This document shows positions 25,372 through 32,463 of a DNA stretch of 35,451 nucleotides, in pieces. The position numbers and the translations under genes are program-made. Below the pieces are notes generated by a model. It made no database searches, was not told the origin of the DNA, and saw nothing but the letters and a program-made list of their open reading frames with translations. Origin of the DNA: Allolucifera butyrica (lineage in GTDB: Bacteria; Bacillota; Negativicutes; Sporomusales; UPPP01); NCBI RefSeq assembly GCF_900476375.1, contig NZ_UPPP01000088.1:1-35451 (forward strand), in the 5' to 3' direction. How positions within the stretch are numbered: position 1 is the first letter of the stretch; each line of letters starts with the position of its first letter.

Positions 25372-26062
25372 TCACGTCACCGGTAAACTTATATCCTACG
25401 CCGTAAATCGTCTGAATATACTGCGGTTCTCTGGGATTCGCCTCGATTTTCCGGCGTAAATTTTTAATATGGGCATCGATAGTTCTTTCATATCCGTCAA
25501 AAGCAAATCCCTGAACTTTCTCGACAATTTGCAAGCGGCTGAACACCCTGCCTGTATTCACCGCCAGTAACTCCAAAATTTTAAATTCAGTCGGTGTTAA
25601 ATCCAGAACCTCACCCTGCAGCGTCACTTCATACCGCTGCCGGTCAATAACGAGGTTGCCGACCCGGACCGTCGACGCTTCCGGTGAATCGGCCATTTTA
25701 CGGGTGCGCCGTAAAATGGCCCGGGCCCGGGCTACCACCTCGCGAGTACTAAACGGTTTGGTTACATAGTCGTCGGCACCCAATTCCAGTCCAATCAGCC
25801 GGTCCGCCTCTTCGTCCCGGGCCGTCAACATTAAAATGGCCACATCGCTTTCCTGCCGGAGGGTGCGGCATATTTCCCAGCCGTCCATTCCCGGCAGCAT
25901 TAAGTCTAGAATGAGTATATCCGGTTTATTTTCCCGGGCCAGCTTAAGCGCCCGGAGTCCGTCATGAGCCAGCAGCGTGTTAAACCCGTCCTTTTCAAAG
26001 TATACCTGTAACAACCTGGCCAGCTTCTCATCATCATCCACTATCAGCGCAGTGTATTGCAT
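25364..26062 (-). CDS. OmpR/PhoB-family response regulator
   Basis: 232 residues. The receiver (1-118) has DD at 9-10, phospho-acceptor D53 in ILDLMLPGMDG, the Thr in MLTARDEE and Lys in YVTKPFS. The C-terminal winged helix (about 130-228) has the normal PhoB pattern (LTPTEFKILELLAVN... VWGF-like region, RTIDAHIKNLRRKIE). It is the first gene of the two-gene operon. The promoter upstream holds a TTCATA-N5-TTCATA repeat 9 bp before TATAAT, which suggests positive autoregulation. Confidence 0.94.
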   Translation of the reverse strand: MQYTALIVDDDEKLARLLQVYFEKDGFNTLLAHDGLRALKLARENKPDILILDLMLPGMDGWEICRTLRQESDVAILMLTARDEEADRLIGLELGADDYVTKPFSTREVVARARAILRRTRKMADSPEASTVRVGNLVIDRQRYEVTLQGEVLDLTPTEFKILELLAVNTGRVFSRLQIVEKVQGFAFDGYERTIDAHIKNLRRKIEANPREPQYIQTIYGVGYKFTGDVNE

Positions 26063-26133
26063 CCTTGACCGCCTCCCTTCCCCCAGCTTCTCTTTGTCTT
26101 TATATTTTGCCTGCTTCCGGCCGGTTTCCTCCC

Positions 26134-26165
26134 ATTATAGCAGGGTAATATGAAGAAATTATGAA
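26134..26165 (-). promoter_or_regulatory. Two-component operon promoter with TTCATA-N5-TTCATA direct repeat
   Basis: The minus strand has TTCATA (26165-26160), 5 bp, TTCATA (26154-26149), 9 bp, then a perfect -10 TATAAT (26139-26134). There is no -35 consensus. Layout and spacing are the same as at the htrA promoter. Confidence 0.75.
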
Positions 26166-26228
26166 AAGATGGAGCAACGCCGGGTTTTGGGCGCTGGAAA
26201 TTGGGGATTGAATGTTGTTGGAATAGAA

Positions 26229-26278
26229 AAAAATTGGGGCTGTCGCACTAAGAAGTTAGTGTGACAGCCCCTTTGTTT
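26229..26278. terminator. Terminator of the CsgG-like gene
   Basis: A 16-bp stem with one G-U pair (26236-26251 with 26256-26271) and a 4-nt loop; on the minus strand it is followed by AATTTTTTT. The plus side also has a T-rich tail, but no plus-strand gene ends here. The remainder of the gene-free stretch 26063-26347 holds only the two-component promoter. Confidence 0.85.
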
Positions 26279-26347
26279 TTACTGCCGATAAAATAATTGG
26301 GAAACACCGCCAATTAGAAGCAAAAAGGATGTCCCCATGCTTCTACA

Positions 26348-27229
26348 TTAAGGCAGTATAACCCGCATACCTTCAGATATATCACTGGCAGATCCGCTAA
26401 TCACTGAACAAATGGCCACTTTTTCTTTCACCGTATCTACTTGTACTCTTGCCACTTCATTAATGGTTTCATCCAAGACTTCACCGCTTGTCGGGTCCTT
26501 CAATACTTTAGAAGAACCGATAATAAAAGTCTGACCGGCTGTAACCCCCTCGCGGGTACCACGATTGATATAAATGTTGCCATTGTCATTCAGGACAACC
26601 GTTCCGGTCCAGGGAATGCTCGGAAGTTGATCGGTCATCCATTTTGCCGCCTGACTGATGGCATTTTCCACCGCCTTGCCCATGTTGTCCTTATGCTTAT
26701 TACCGAATACACCGCCGATACCGTTGCCATAGCCGCCAATCAGCACCCCGCCGCCGTTGGATTTACCGACGATACTCTTGGAAGCCAACACCCGTCCGGT
26801 AGCCGCTTCAACAATATACATAGTAACATTAATTTCGGCCTCGGACTGAGAACCACCAATAATAAACCCGCCAATGCCGATACCGCCGCCGCCGCTGCTG
26901 GTGTTTTGCACATGAGTAATAACGCCTTTAACCAACAGTTGAGCAGCAGTACCTCTGGAATTACTTTCGCTGGCAGCTTCAGCCCGCATATCCTTTTCAG
27001 CTAAAACAATAAATTTACCGGATTGATTTAGTACATCCGTCAACACCGCACCATAGGCATCACCAAGGTTGTATTGGCCGGTCCAGTTGGAGCGGTTTTC
27101 AAAGTTGGATACCGCAATTGTATACCTAAGTCCGCCTGTTGCTGCAGCCGCAGATGCGTTTACGGGTGTACCGGCACCAAGTAATACTACCACGCAACTT
27201 GCTAAAATCATACTGAGAACTTTTTTCAC
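26348..27229 (-). CDS. CsgG-like exported protein with C-terminal FlgT-like domain
   Basis: 293 residues from a GTG start with GGGGG 7 nt ahead. A signal peptide spans 1 to about 27 (ending ASA); an LASC at 9-12 resembles a lipobox but lies too near the N-terminus. Residues 35-200 follow the CsgG pattern (IAVSNFENRS... LTDVLNQSGKFIVLAEKD... LLVKGVITHV... MYIVEAATGRVLAS). Two glycine-rich stretches (GGGGIGIGGFIIGG; GGGVLIGGYGNGIGG) occupy the region that would form membrane-spanning hairpins. Residues 215-293 (GNIYINRGTREGVTAGQTF) resemble the C-terminal domain of FlgT-type proteins. It may be an outer-membrane secretion pore or envelope assembly factor. No curli genes are nearby. Confidence 0.8.
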   Translation of the reverse strand: MKKVLSMILASCVVVLLGAGTPVNASAAAATGGLRYTIAVSNFENRSNWTGQYNLGDAYGAVLTDVLNQSGKFIVLAEKDMRAEAASESNSRGTAAQLLVKGVITHVQNTSSGGGGIGIGGFIIGGSQSEAEINVTMYIVEAATGRVLASKSIVGKSNGGGVLIGGYGNGIGGVFGNKHKDNMGKAVENAISQAAKWMTDQLPSIPWTGTVVLNDNGNIYINRGTREGVTAGQTFIIGSSKVLKDPTSGEVLDETINEVARVQVDTVKEKVAICSVISGSASDISEGMRVILP

Positions 27230-27471
27230 GCAAGATCCCCCTTTGTTGTAATGGTTATTATATGTATTTCAAAATAAATTCATTTCTTTTTAGGAAAATC
27301 CTTTCTGTAATTCCAAATATGTCTATATCTATATAACTTTCAACTATTCTGTAAGAATTAGTAAATTTTCTTTATGGCTGGATATATGCTATATATTCTG
27401 CGAGACTAGCAGGCGGTTACAGCATCTAGCCTTATAGTATCTTGCTGATTCTGTATGGCCTTCTGTTTCTC

Positions 27472-27900
27472 TTATTTTGGGGTTGTCATGCATTTACGGC
27501 AATAGCCATACAGTTCAAAAGAATGACCAACAATCTGAAATTCCGAACCTACTTCTATTTGTAGGCCTTTTTCGTCAACCGGACAGTAATTGAGGCAATT
27601 GGCTTCGCCGCAGCCAAGACATACGAAATGATGGTGATGTTCGCCAAGGGCCAATTTGAATAACTTTATGTCCTTTCCCGGTAAATTGACCTGGTTTACC
27701 ACCCCCATGCCGACAAGTAAATTGAGATTTCTATATATGGTATCCAAGCCTACGTCCGGGTTGTCCCGCTTAATATCGCTATAAATCTCTTGTGCGGTAA
27801 TAAATTTATCGAGCTTAAGCAAAGATTGTATTACGATTCGACGTTGCGGCGTAATTTTACATCCCCGCTCCCGCAATTTCTGTATAATCTCTTCGGTCAT
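27472..27900 (-). CDS. Fur-family transcriptional regulator
   Basis: 142 residues. A winged helix (1-80) with TPQRRIVIQSLL and GLDTIYRNLNLLVGMG, then the dimerisation domain with HHHHFVCLGCGE (H88-H91, C94, C97) and a second CRKC pair (C134, C137) forming the structural zinc site. Two extra cysteines (C102, C106) follow the first pair. The pattern fits Fur, Zur or PerR; the metal cannot be told from sequence, although an HHHHF stretch before CxxC is common in Zur and Fur. GGGGGTGATCTG precedes the ATG. It lies between the CsgG-like gene and the NifX-like cluster as a single gene. Confidence 0.9.
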   Translation of the reverse strand: MTEEIIQKLRERGCKITPQRRIVIQSLLKLDKFITAQEIYSDIKRDNPDVGLDTIYRNLNLLVGMGVVNQVNLPGKDIKLFKLALGEHHHHFVCLGCGEANCLNYCPVDEKGLQIEVGSEFQIVGHSFELYGYCRKCMTTPK

Positions 27901-27984
27901 CAGATCACCCCCAATAGCTCTATACTAGCCTCTTCCAACGATACTATAGCGTACCCCTATTCCGTGATGCGTACTGCCCCTGAT

Positions 27985-28025
27985 TTCTGTCTACAGGTCT
28001 TTTCTGTCTACAGGTCTTTTCTGTC
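27985..28025 (+). repeat. Tandem 17-bp repeat, 2.4 copies
   Basis: TTCTGTCTACAGGTCTT occurs at 27985-28001 and 28002-28018 and begins again with TTCTGTC. It lies in the gap upstream of the Fur gene. Its function is unknown and it may be a replication-slippage product. Confidence 0.7.
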
Positions 28026-28064
28026 AACTCTTGTTCCAAAATTATTCCTTTTATTTAGGTATGT

Positions 28065-28099
28065 ATAAGGCGCACCTGGTTATTCCTGATGCGCCTTAT
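28065..28099 (-). terminator. Inverted repeat ending the NifX/MinD cluster
   Basis: A perfect 10-bp stem ATAAGGCGCA/TGCGCCTTAT (28065-28074 with 28090-28099) with a 15-nt loop, 7 bp after the last stop of the cluster. It has no good T-run, so it is a weak intrinsic terminator or an mRNA-end stabiliser. Confidence 0.55.
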
Positions 28100-28106
28100 T
28101 ACCTGT

Positions 28107-28466
28107 CTAGTGGCTGCAGCTATGGCCCTCATGATCGTGATCGCAGGCATTGCCCGCATCGACAAGTTCGCCGCTCAGATAGAGGGTGACAAGGTTTTCC
28201 GGTTTGTCGGAAGGCGCGCCGCATAAAACTTTTATACCGCGCTGGCGGAAAATCTCCTGGGCTGCTTCGCCCATGCCGCCGACTAGAATATCAGTACAGC
28301 CCTGGTCCGCCACCCAGTTGGGGATGACGCCGGGCGCATGGGGCGGCGGGGTCAGGGTCTCCTGTTTAGCAATTTTGCCGCCGGCAACTGTAATGATAGC
28401 AAATTGTTGGTAGTGCCCAAAATGAGCACAAAGTTTTCCTCCGGCTAAGGGAATGGCAATTTTCAT
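28107..28466 (-). CDS. NifX/NifB-type cofactor-binding protein with His/Cys-rich tail
   Basis: 119 residues from ATG-28466 (MKIAIPLAGGKLCAHFGHYQQF), with AAGGTG about 10 nt ahead; a longer frame adds 19 unrelated residues. It has the ribonuclease-H-like fold of the dinitrogenase Fe-Mo cofactor family: a CAHFGHY nucleus, then ILVGGMGEAAQEIFRQRGIKV. The tail NACDHDHEGHSCSH could bind Cu, Zn or another metal. It is the last gene of the cluster with a second NifX-like protein and two ferredoxin-bearing ATPases. By analogy with orange protein it may carry a metal-sulfur cluster, but nitrogenase genes are absent here. Confidence 0.85.
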   Translation of the reverse strand: MKIAIPLAGGKLCAHFGHYQQFAIITVAGGKIAKQETLTPPPHAPGVIPNWVADQGCTDILVGGMGEAAQEIFRQRGIKVLCGAPSDKPENLVTLYLSGELVDAGNACDHDHEGHSCSH

Positions 28467-28557
28467 ACAAATCAGCACCTTTCTGTTGTTTAAGCAAGCT
28501 CTGTTTTGGAAGTAACAAGTCATTTGTTCTACAATATAAATCGTCCGCCAGTTTTGA

Positions 28558-28926
28558 TTATCTTTTTACATCCAATGCATTGGGCACGGTGACGGTGGCA
28601 AGTTTTCCTGCCAGGAAGGCCGCCAGGGCGTCTTTTACATCGCCGTTCATGTCACCGAATGAATACATCTTAACCTCTCCGGCATCAAGCACCTTAAAGG
28701 CTTTGGGTCCGACATGGCCGGTGATCAGCACCTTAGCACCGGTTTTTAACAAGAATTGACCCGCCTGGATACCGGCCCCATGGGCCGCTTCAAGATTTTG
28801 GGTGTTCGGCAGGCAGTCCCAGGTATCTTTCTCTTGGTCGTAGAGGACGAAATAGTCAGCCCGGCCGAACCGGGAGTCGACCTGTGCCTCACGGTCCTGG
28901 CCGTGGGCTGTAATGGCAATTTTCAT
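28558..28926 (-). CDS. NifX-type dinitrogenase iron-molybdenum cofactor family protein
   Basis: 122 residues: MKIAITAHGQDREAQVDSRFGRADYFVLYD, then the HGAGIQAGQFLLKTGAKVLITGHVGPKAF core and a short C-terminal tail. This is the single-domain NifX fold (RNase-H-like). SRFGRADYF takes the place of the cofactor-site segment seen in NifX and in orange protein. It is soluble and cytoplasmic. It lies 71 bp after a MinD-like ATPase and 91 bp before a second NifX-like gene. The probable role is to bind or transfer a metal-sulfur cofactor supplied by the two ATPases. The cluster type is unknown. Confidence 0.88.
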   Translation of the reverse strand: MKIAITAHGQDREAQVDSRFGRADYFVLYDQEKDTWDCLPNTQNLEAAHGAGIQAGQFLLKTGAKVLITGHVGPKAFKVLDAGEVKMYSFGDMNGDVKDALAAFLAGKLATVTVPNALDVKR

Positions 28927-28997
28927 AACACTTTCCTCGCTTTCTGTTCGTTATTCTTATATCCTATCCTTATGGTCTGAAATTACCGCGAAATAGT

Positions 28998-29915
28998 TCA
29001 GTGAAATGGGTTAAGAGACCGCCGGAAAAAAGGAATCCCGCTTTTAGTCGCTGGAATATTCAGCTGTTTCGCGATACTATGCCACATTTCAGTTATGCAT
29101 TCCCGGGCAGCGGTATCCGCCACTTCCAATACGGTTTTTCCCGACTGCACAGCAGTGCGAAAACTGTCACTGTAGGGGAGTTGGCCAACAACGGAAATTT
29201 CCCGGTCATGGCACCAGCTTATGATATGCTGTGTATTTTCCGGATGCAGCGTACTTTTATTAATGCATACCGCCATAGGTAAATGAAAATGCGCGGTTAA
29301 ATCGGCCAATCGCTGCAAGTCATGTATGCCGGACAAGGATGGTTCCACTGCGGCCAGAGCTAAATTGGCGCCCGACAGAGCGGCGATCGCCGGACATCCA
29401 ATGCCGGGAGGACCGTCGGTGATGATTAGCGGAAGATGCTGAGCTTCCGCAACCCTTTTTCCCTCTTGCCGCACTTTACTGACCAGTTTGCCGGAATTCT
29501 CGACGGCAAGTCCTAACTCGGCGTGGATCAATTTTCCAAACCGGGAATCGGAGATAAACCAGTGTCCGGCTTGCTTTTCCTTCATGCTGATAGCATGAGC
29601 CGGGCAATTAAAAGCGCAAACGCCGCATCCCTCGCAATTTAAGGGCGTAGTAACGACGCCGGCGGTAATGGCGCTAAAACGGCAAAGTTCGGTGCACCGG
29701 CCGCAGTTGATACAAGTATCCTTGTCGATATACGGTTCAAATCCCGCTTTGAATTCATGCGTTTCCCGGATAACCGCGCCGCTAACCAGATGAAAATTGG
29801 CAGCGTCCACGTCGCAGTCCACGATCACCTTTTGCGGCGCCAGAAAGGCAAGCGCGGCGCTGATGCTGGTCTTACCGGTACCGCCCTTGCCGCTGACGAC
29901 GACTAATTCTTTCAT
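28998..29915 (-). CDS. MinD/NBP35-like P-loop ATPase with inserted 2x[4Fe-4S] ferredoxin domain (copy 2)
   Basis: 305 residues from ATG-29915, which overlaps the preceding stop (ATGA). It opens with a deviant Walker A motif GKGGTGKTS (9-17). Between about residues 60 and 110 sits a ferredoxin insert with CINCGRCTELC and CEGCGVCAFNCP, i.e. ligands for two [4Fe-4S] clusters. TDGPPGIGCPAIAAL is the switch/Walker B region (COG1149 group). Homologues in Desulfovibrio orange-protein operons are thought to help assemble or insert the metal cofactor. Translational coupling with the upstream paralogue suggests that the two form a heterodimer. The biochemical role is inferred. Confidence 0.9.
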   Translation of the reverse strand: MKELVVVSGKGGTGKTSISAALAFLAPQKVIVDCDVDAANFHLVSGAVIRETHEFKAGFEPYIDKDTCINCGRCTELCRFSAITAGVVTTPLNCEGCGVCAFNCPAHAISMKEKQAGHWFISDSRFGKLIHAELGLAVENSGKLVSKVRQEGKRVAEAQHLPLIITDGPPGIGCPAIAALSGANLALAAVEPSLSGIHDLQRLADLTAHFHLPMAVCINKSTLHPENTQHIISWCHDREISVVGQLPYSDSFRTAVQSGKTVLEVADTAARECITEMWHSIAKQLNIPATKSGIPFFRRSLNPFH

Positions 29916-30760
29916 GCTTCCGCACTCCTTTCCTGCCTGAGTTGCCGCCAAATACCGGCAGCAACGGCGCGAAATTCGTCGGATATTATGCCGGCGGCAT
30001 ATTGCCGGGCAAAGGAAAGACTGTGAGGAATTTTAGCCAATACCGGAATCCGGCGGTCGCGGCAAAGTTCTTCGACACTTTCGTCGCCGGCCCCATCGCT
30101 CTTATTAATCACCACACCGGTCGGTATCCGGAGGAGACCGGCAATATTCATGGCCAGCTCCAAATCATGCCGGCCAAAAGGCGTCGGCTCCGTGACCAGG
30201 ATGCAAAAGTCGCTGTCTCTGACGGCATTGACCATAGAACAGGAGGTGCCGGGCGGACAGTCGAAAATAACATCGCCGCCAAGCGACATCGCCTTCTGTT
30301 TAATAGCCTTGATAAGCGGTACGCCGCTCGGCACACCGACATTCAGCGCACCGCTTACAAGCCGAAGGCCGGGAATTGTCGTTGAAATCCCGGAAGTAAT
30401 GACGCCGACCGGTTTTCTGTCTTCCGCGATCGCACCCTGCCGACAGGCCAGCAGGCACCCGCCGCAGCTATGGCACAATTCATCGAACACCAGGGCCTTA
30501 TCCCCGGCGACCGCAATGGCGTTAAACAGGCAGAGATCTGCACAGGCCCCGCAACCGTTGCATCGGTCGGCGTCAATACGGGGAACCATGACGGCCACCT
30601 CCTTCCCTTCTCCTTCCCAGGTTGGTTTAAGAAATAAATGACAGTTAGGTTCTTCCACGTCACAGTCAATTAATGTTATCTGCTTATGAGCAGCGGCGAG
30701 CAGCAGGGCCAGCGTAGTCTTGCCGGTGCCCCCCTTGCCGCTGGCAATGCTGACAAACAC
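29912..30760 (-). CDS. MinD/NBP35-like P-loop ATPase with inserted 2x[4Fe-4S] ferredoxin domain (copy 1)
   Basis: 282 residues from GTG-30760, chosen because GGAGGAGGG lies 6 nt upstream; the in-frame GTG at 30781 lies before that site. A Walker A motif GKGGTGKTT near the N-terminus, VEEPNCHLF after strand 2, and a ferredoxin insert with CNGCGACADLC and CHSCGGCLLAC. The switch region is DCPPGTSCSMVNA. It overlaps the next ATPase gene by 4 bp (ATGA) and follows the small DUF5320-type gene by 17 bp. The paired ATPases resemble those of orange-protein operons. They may use ATP to drive electron or cluster delivery to the NifX-like proteins downstream. Confidence 0.9.
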   Translation of the reverse strand: MFVSIASGKGGTGKTTLALLLAAAHKQITLIDCDVEEPNCHLFLKPTWEGEGKEVAVMVPRIDADRCNGCGACADLCLFNAIAVAGDKALVFDELCHSCGGCLLACRQGAIAEDRKPVGVITSGISTTIPGLRLVSGALNVGVPSGVPLIKAIKQKAMSLGGDVIFDCPPGTSCSMVNAVRDSDFCILVTEPTPFGRHDLELAMNIAGLLRIPTGVVINKSDGAGDESVEELCRDRRIPVLAKIPHSLSFARQYAAGIISDEFRAVAAGIWRQLRQERSAEA

Positions 30761-30777
30761 ATCGATCCCTCCTCCGG

Positions 30778-31023
30778 TCACTCGGCTTTACGGTTTTGTT
30801 TTGCTAAGTTGCGCAGATAAGCTGCTTGCTCTTCCAGCCGGGCCGCCTGGTCTTCCAGCACATCCGGGTTTACGGCGGGGTTGCCGGCGAATTCAAAACC
30901 GCGCCCGATACCGCCTCGCATACCACGACCAAAACCAAAGCCACGGACAAATCCCGGGCAGCCTCCGCGGCCGCGGCCAAAGGGTCTGGTACCCCAAGGT
31001 CCGGTTCCATCTCCTCTTGGCAT
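30778..31023 (-). CDS. Small Gly/Arg-rich protein, DUF5320-type
   Basis: 81 residues from ATG-31023; GGGAGGTGAAACCT ends right at this codon, so it is preferred to the ATG three codons earlier. The N-terminal half is built of glycine, arginine, phenylalanine and proline (MPRGDGTGPWGTRPFGRG... GFGFGRGMRGG). The C-terminal half is a short coiled coil (VLEDQAARLEEQAAYLRNLAKQN). Proteins of this make-up occur next to NifX-like and MinD-like genes in anaerobes; their function is not known. It is the first gene of the operon behind the twin palindromes. It could be a scaffold or a coiled-coil tether for the complex. Confidence 0.82.
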   Translation of the reverse strand: MPRGDGTGPWGTRPFGRGRGGCPGFVRGFGFGRGMRGGIGRGFEFAGNPAVNPDVLEDQAARLEEQAAYLRNLAKQNRKAE

Positions 31024-31051
31024 AGGTTTCACCTCCCTTCGTAAAATTTAC

Positions 31052-31063
31052 GAAATATATTTC
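31052..31063. promoter_or_regulatory. Palindrome GAAATATATTTC, site 1 (cluster promoter)
   Basis: A perfect 12-bp palindrome, 29 bp ahead of the DUF5320-type start. A candidate promoter (TTGCTA, 17 bp, TTATGA) on the minus strand would overlap it. The same word recurs at sites 2 and 3. Confidence 0.65.
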
Positions 31064-31105
31064 ATAATCAAATCAAAAAAATGTTAGCAAAGAGATATAG
31101 ATTAA

Positions 31106-31117
31106 GAAATATATTTC
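31106..31117. promoter_or_regulatory. Palindrome GAAATATATTTC, site 2 (cluster promoter)
   Basis: The second perfect copy, 54 bp upstream of site 1 (about five helical turns), between the DUF134 stop and the cluster start. The pair could be bridged by a DNA loop. Confidence 0.65.
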
Positions 31118-31137
31118 ATAATAACGACAAAAAAATA

Positions 31138-31569
31138 TTATCCTTGCCGCATAATATCCCTAGATTCGCAATTCGGGCATTGCATATCCATACCGCTTTG
31201 CCCCGCACCGTGAAGTACATCCCATTCGCGGCTACATTGTTTGCAAATAAAATGTCGTAATTCATTTTTATGCGGATGGTCCAGACGGTATGAACCGCCC
31301 TCTATCGTAAGAGCTTTCCCTTGCCATAGCGCAGCTGCTACCTTTTGATGAGCTTTATTAATTAACCGGTGGAAAGTAGAATGAGAAATACCCATCTTTT
31401 CCGCCGCCGCACCTTGACTCATCTGTTCAATATCGAAGAGTCGTAAAGCTTCCATTTCCTCGAGGCTAATTACAACCTCTTCCACATTCCGCATGGGAAC
31501 TCCCGCCGGCTTGTAGTGTGTGATTGCAGGTATCTGTTCTATACGGCGTTCTTTGTATGGTCGTACCAT
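31138..31569 (-). CDS. DUF134 (UPF0251) family DNA-binding protein with zinc ribbon
   Basis: 143 residues from ATG-31569 (MVRPYKERRIEQIP), with a GGGG site 5 nt ahead; the in-frame GTG two codons earlier is less likely. A sigma-like HTH (about 35-80: ISLEEMEALRLFDIEQMSQGAAAEKMGISHSTFHRLINKAHQKVA region) is the DUF134 hallmark. The C-terminus has two CxxC pairs (C109, C112, C131, C134) that would form a zinc ribbon. It is transcribed just ahead of the cluster on the same strand. Palindromes at its own promoter and at the cluster promoter make it the natural candidate regulator of both. Confidence 0.88.
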   Translation of the reverse strand: MVRPYKERRIEQIPAITHYKPAGVPMRNVEEVVISLEEMEALRLFDIEQMSQGAAAEKMGISHSTFHRLINKAHQKVAAALWQGKALTIEGGSYRLDHPHKNELRHFICKQCSREWDVLHGAGQSGMDMQCPNCESRDIMRQG

Positions 31570-31582
31570 AGTCACCCCTGTT

Positions 31583-31598
31583 ATGAAATATATTTCAT
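31583..31598. promoter_or_regulatory. Palindrome ATGAAATATATTTCAT, site 3 (DUF134 promoter)
   Basis: A perfect 16-bp palindrome containing the GAAATATATTTC core, 4 bp downstream of the -10 box of the DUF134 gene, i.e. over the start point. That position suits autorepression. Confidence 0.7.
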
Positions 31599-31602
31599 TT
31601 TA

Positions 31603-31631
31603 AATATAACATTTCCAGGCATGCATGTCAA
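31603..31631 (-). promoter_or_regulatory. Promoter of the DUF134 gene
   Basis: The minus strand has TTGACA (31631-31626), 17 bp and TATATT (31608-31603). A near-consensus sigma-70 promoter about 34 bp ahead of the start codon. Confidence 0.8.
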
Positions 31632-31752
31632 TATACATGATATTCTTATTTACCTTATTCAGGTTCAACAGGCGAACAGAACTATTAATTTCGAAAGGAT
31701 ATTTAGCATACTTCAGGAATTATATCCTAAAAATAGAAATTTGGAGCTTACC

Positions 31753-32397
31753 ATGGAATATATTCATAAATGTATTAACTGTCATACGAAACGGGCTTTG
31801 TTGATTTTTGCACTAATATTTAGCCTGGCAAACATCAGCATTTCCCTCGCTGAAGAAGCTGGCTCCACGAATACCAAACCGCCCGAAATGCTTGTTTACT
31901 ATAATTCTTGGCCTGGCGACCATGAAAACCCACTCTTCAAGAATCTTAAGATGTCTCCTAAAAATCCAATCAAAATTTATGCGTTCAAGAATTTAAACAG
32001 CCAAGTCATAAAAACCGTTCAGCCCGGTGAGCCGGTTACCTTAATTACTGCTGATTATCATACTTTTCCGGCGAACTCATCCGTTCAAGTTTTGAAAGAG
32101 CAATCCGGCTTAAAACCAGGTGACACTTTTTATCTAATGAGCTATATTGGCGGCGGTGAATGTCTCGCATGGTATAACAATACCGTCCTTAATGTGCCGG
32201 CCGAAGGAATTGAAGGTACAAGCTTCTATAAAGAACAGCGTCTGGATATTCCTATGTGGGCTAAGTTAACCGGTAAGCTGCCTCCGGCCCCCGTTCTTTG
32301 GCTATATGTGGCAACGACTGATAATAAATTTGGCTGGATTCAGTTTGGTTCCTATAGTGATTGGAAACAATTTGGTTATTCAATACTTACCTATTGA
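31753..32397 (+). CDS. Secreted protein of unknown function, possible SH3-like folds
   Basis: 214 residues from ATG-31753, preceded by GGAG 6 nt ahead; longer frames to 31516 overlap the DUF134 gene and its promoter and are rejected. A signal peptide (hydrophobic 14-31, cleavage after SLA) is expected. The mature protein has PIKIYAFKNLNSQVIKTVQPGEPVTLI and a closing NKFGWIQFGSYSDWKQFGY, the rhythm of bacterial SH3-type domains, but I do not recognise a family with certainty. It is divergent from the DUF134 gene and begins the AT-rich right part of the window. No partner is evident. Confidence 0.7.
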   Translation: MEYIHKCINCHTKRALLIFALIFSLANISISLAEEAGSTNTKPPEMLVYYNSWPGDHENPLFKNLKMSPKNPIKIYAFKNLNSQVIKTVQPGEPVTLITADYHTFPANSSVQVLKEQSGLKPGDTFYLMSYIGGGECLAWYNNTVLNVPAEGIEGTSFYKEQRLDIPMWAKLTGKLPPAPVLWLYVATTDNKFGWIQFGSYSDWKQFGYSILTY

Positions 32398-32463
32398 TAC
32401 TGGATTAATGATGTAATTTGAAGCGAACAAACACTATGTGCAGGTTTACGTTTAACACTAAGA

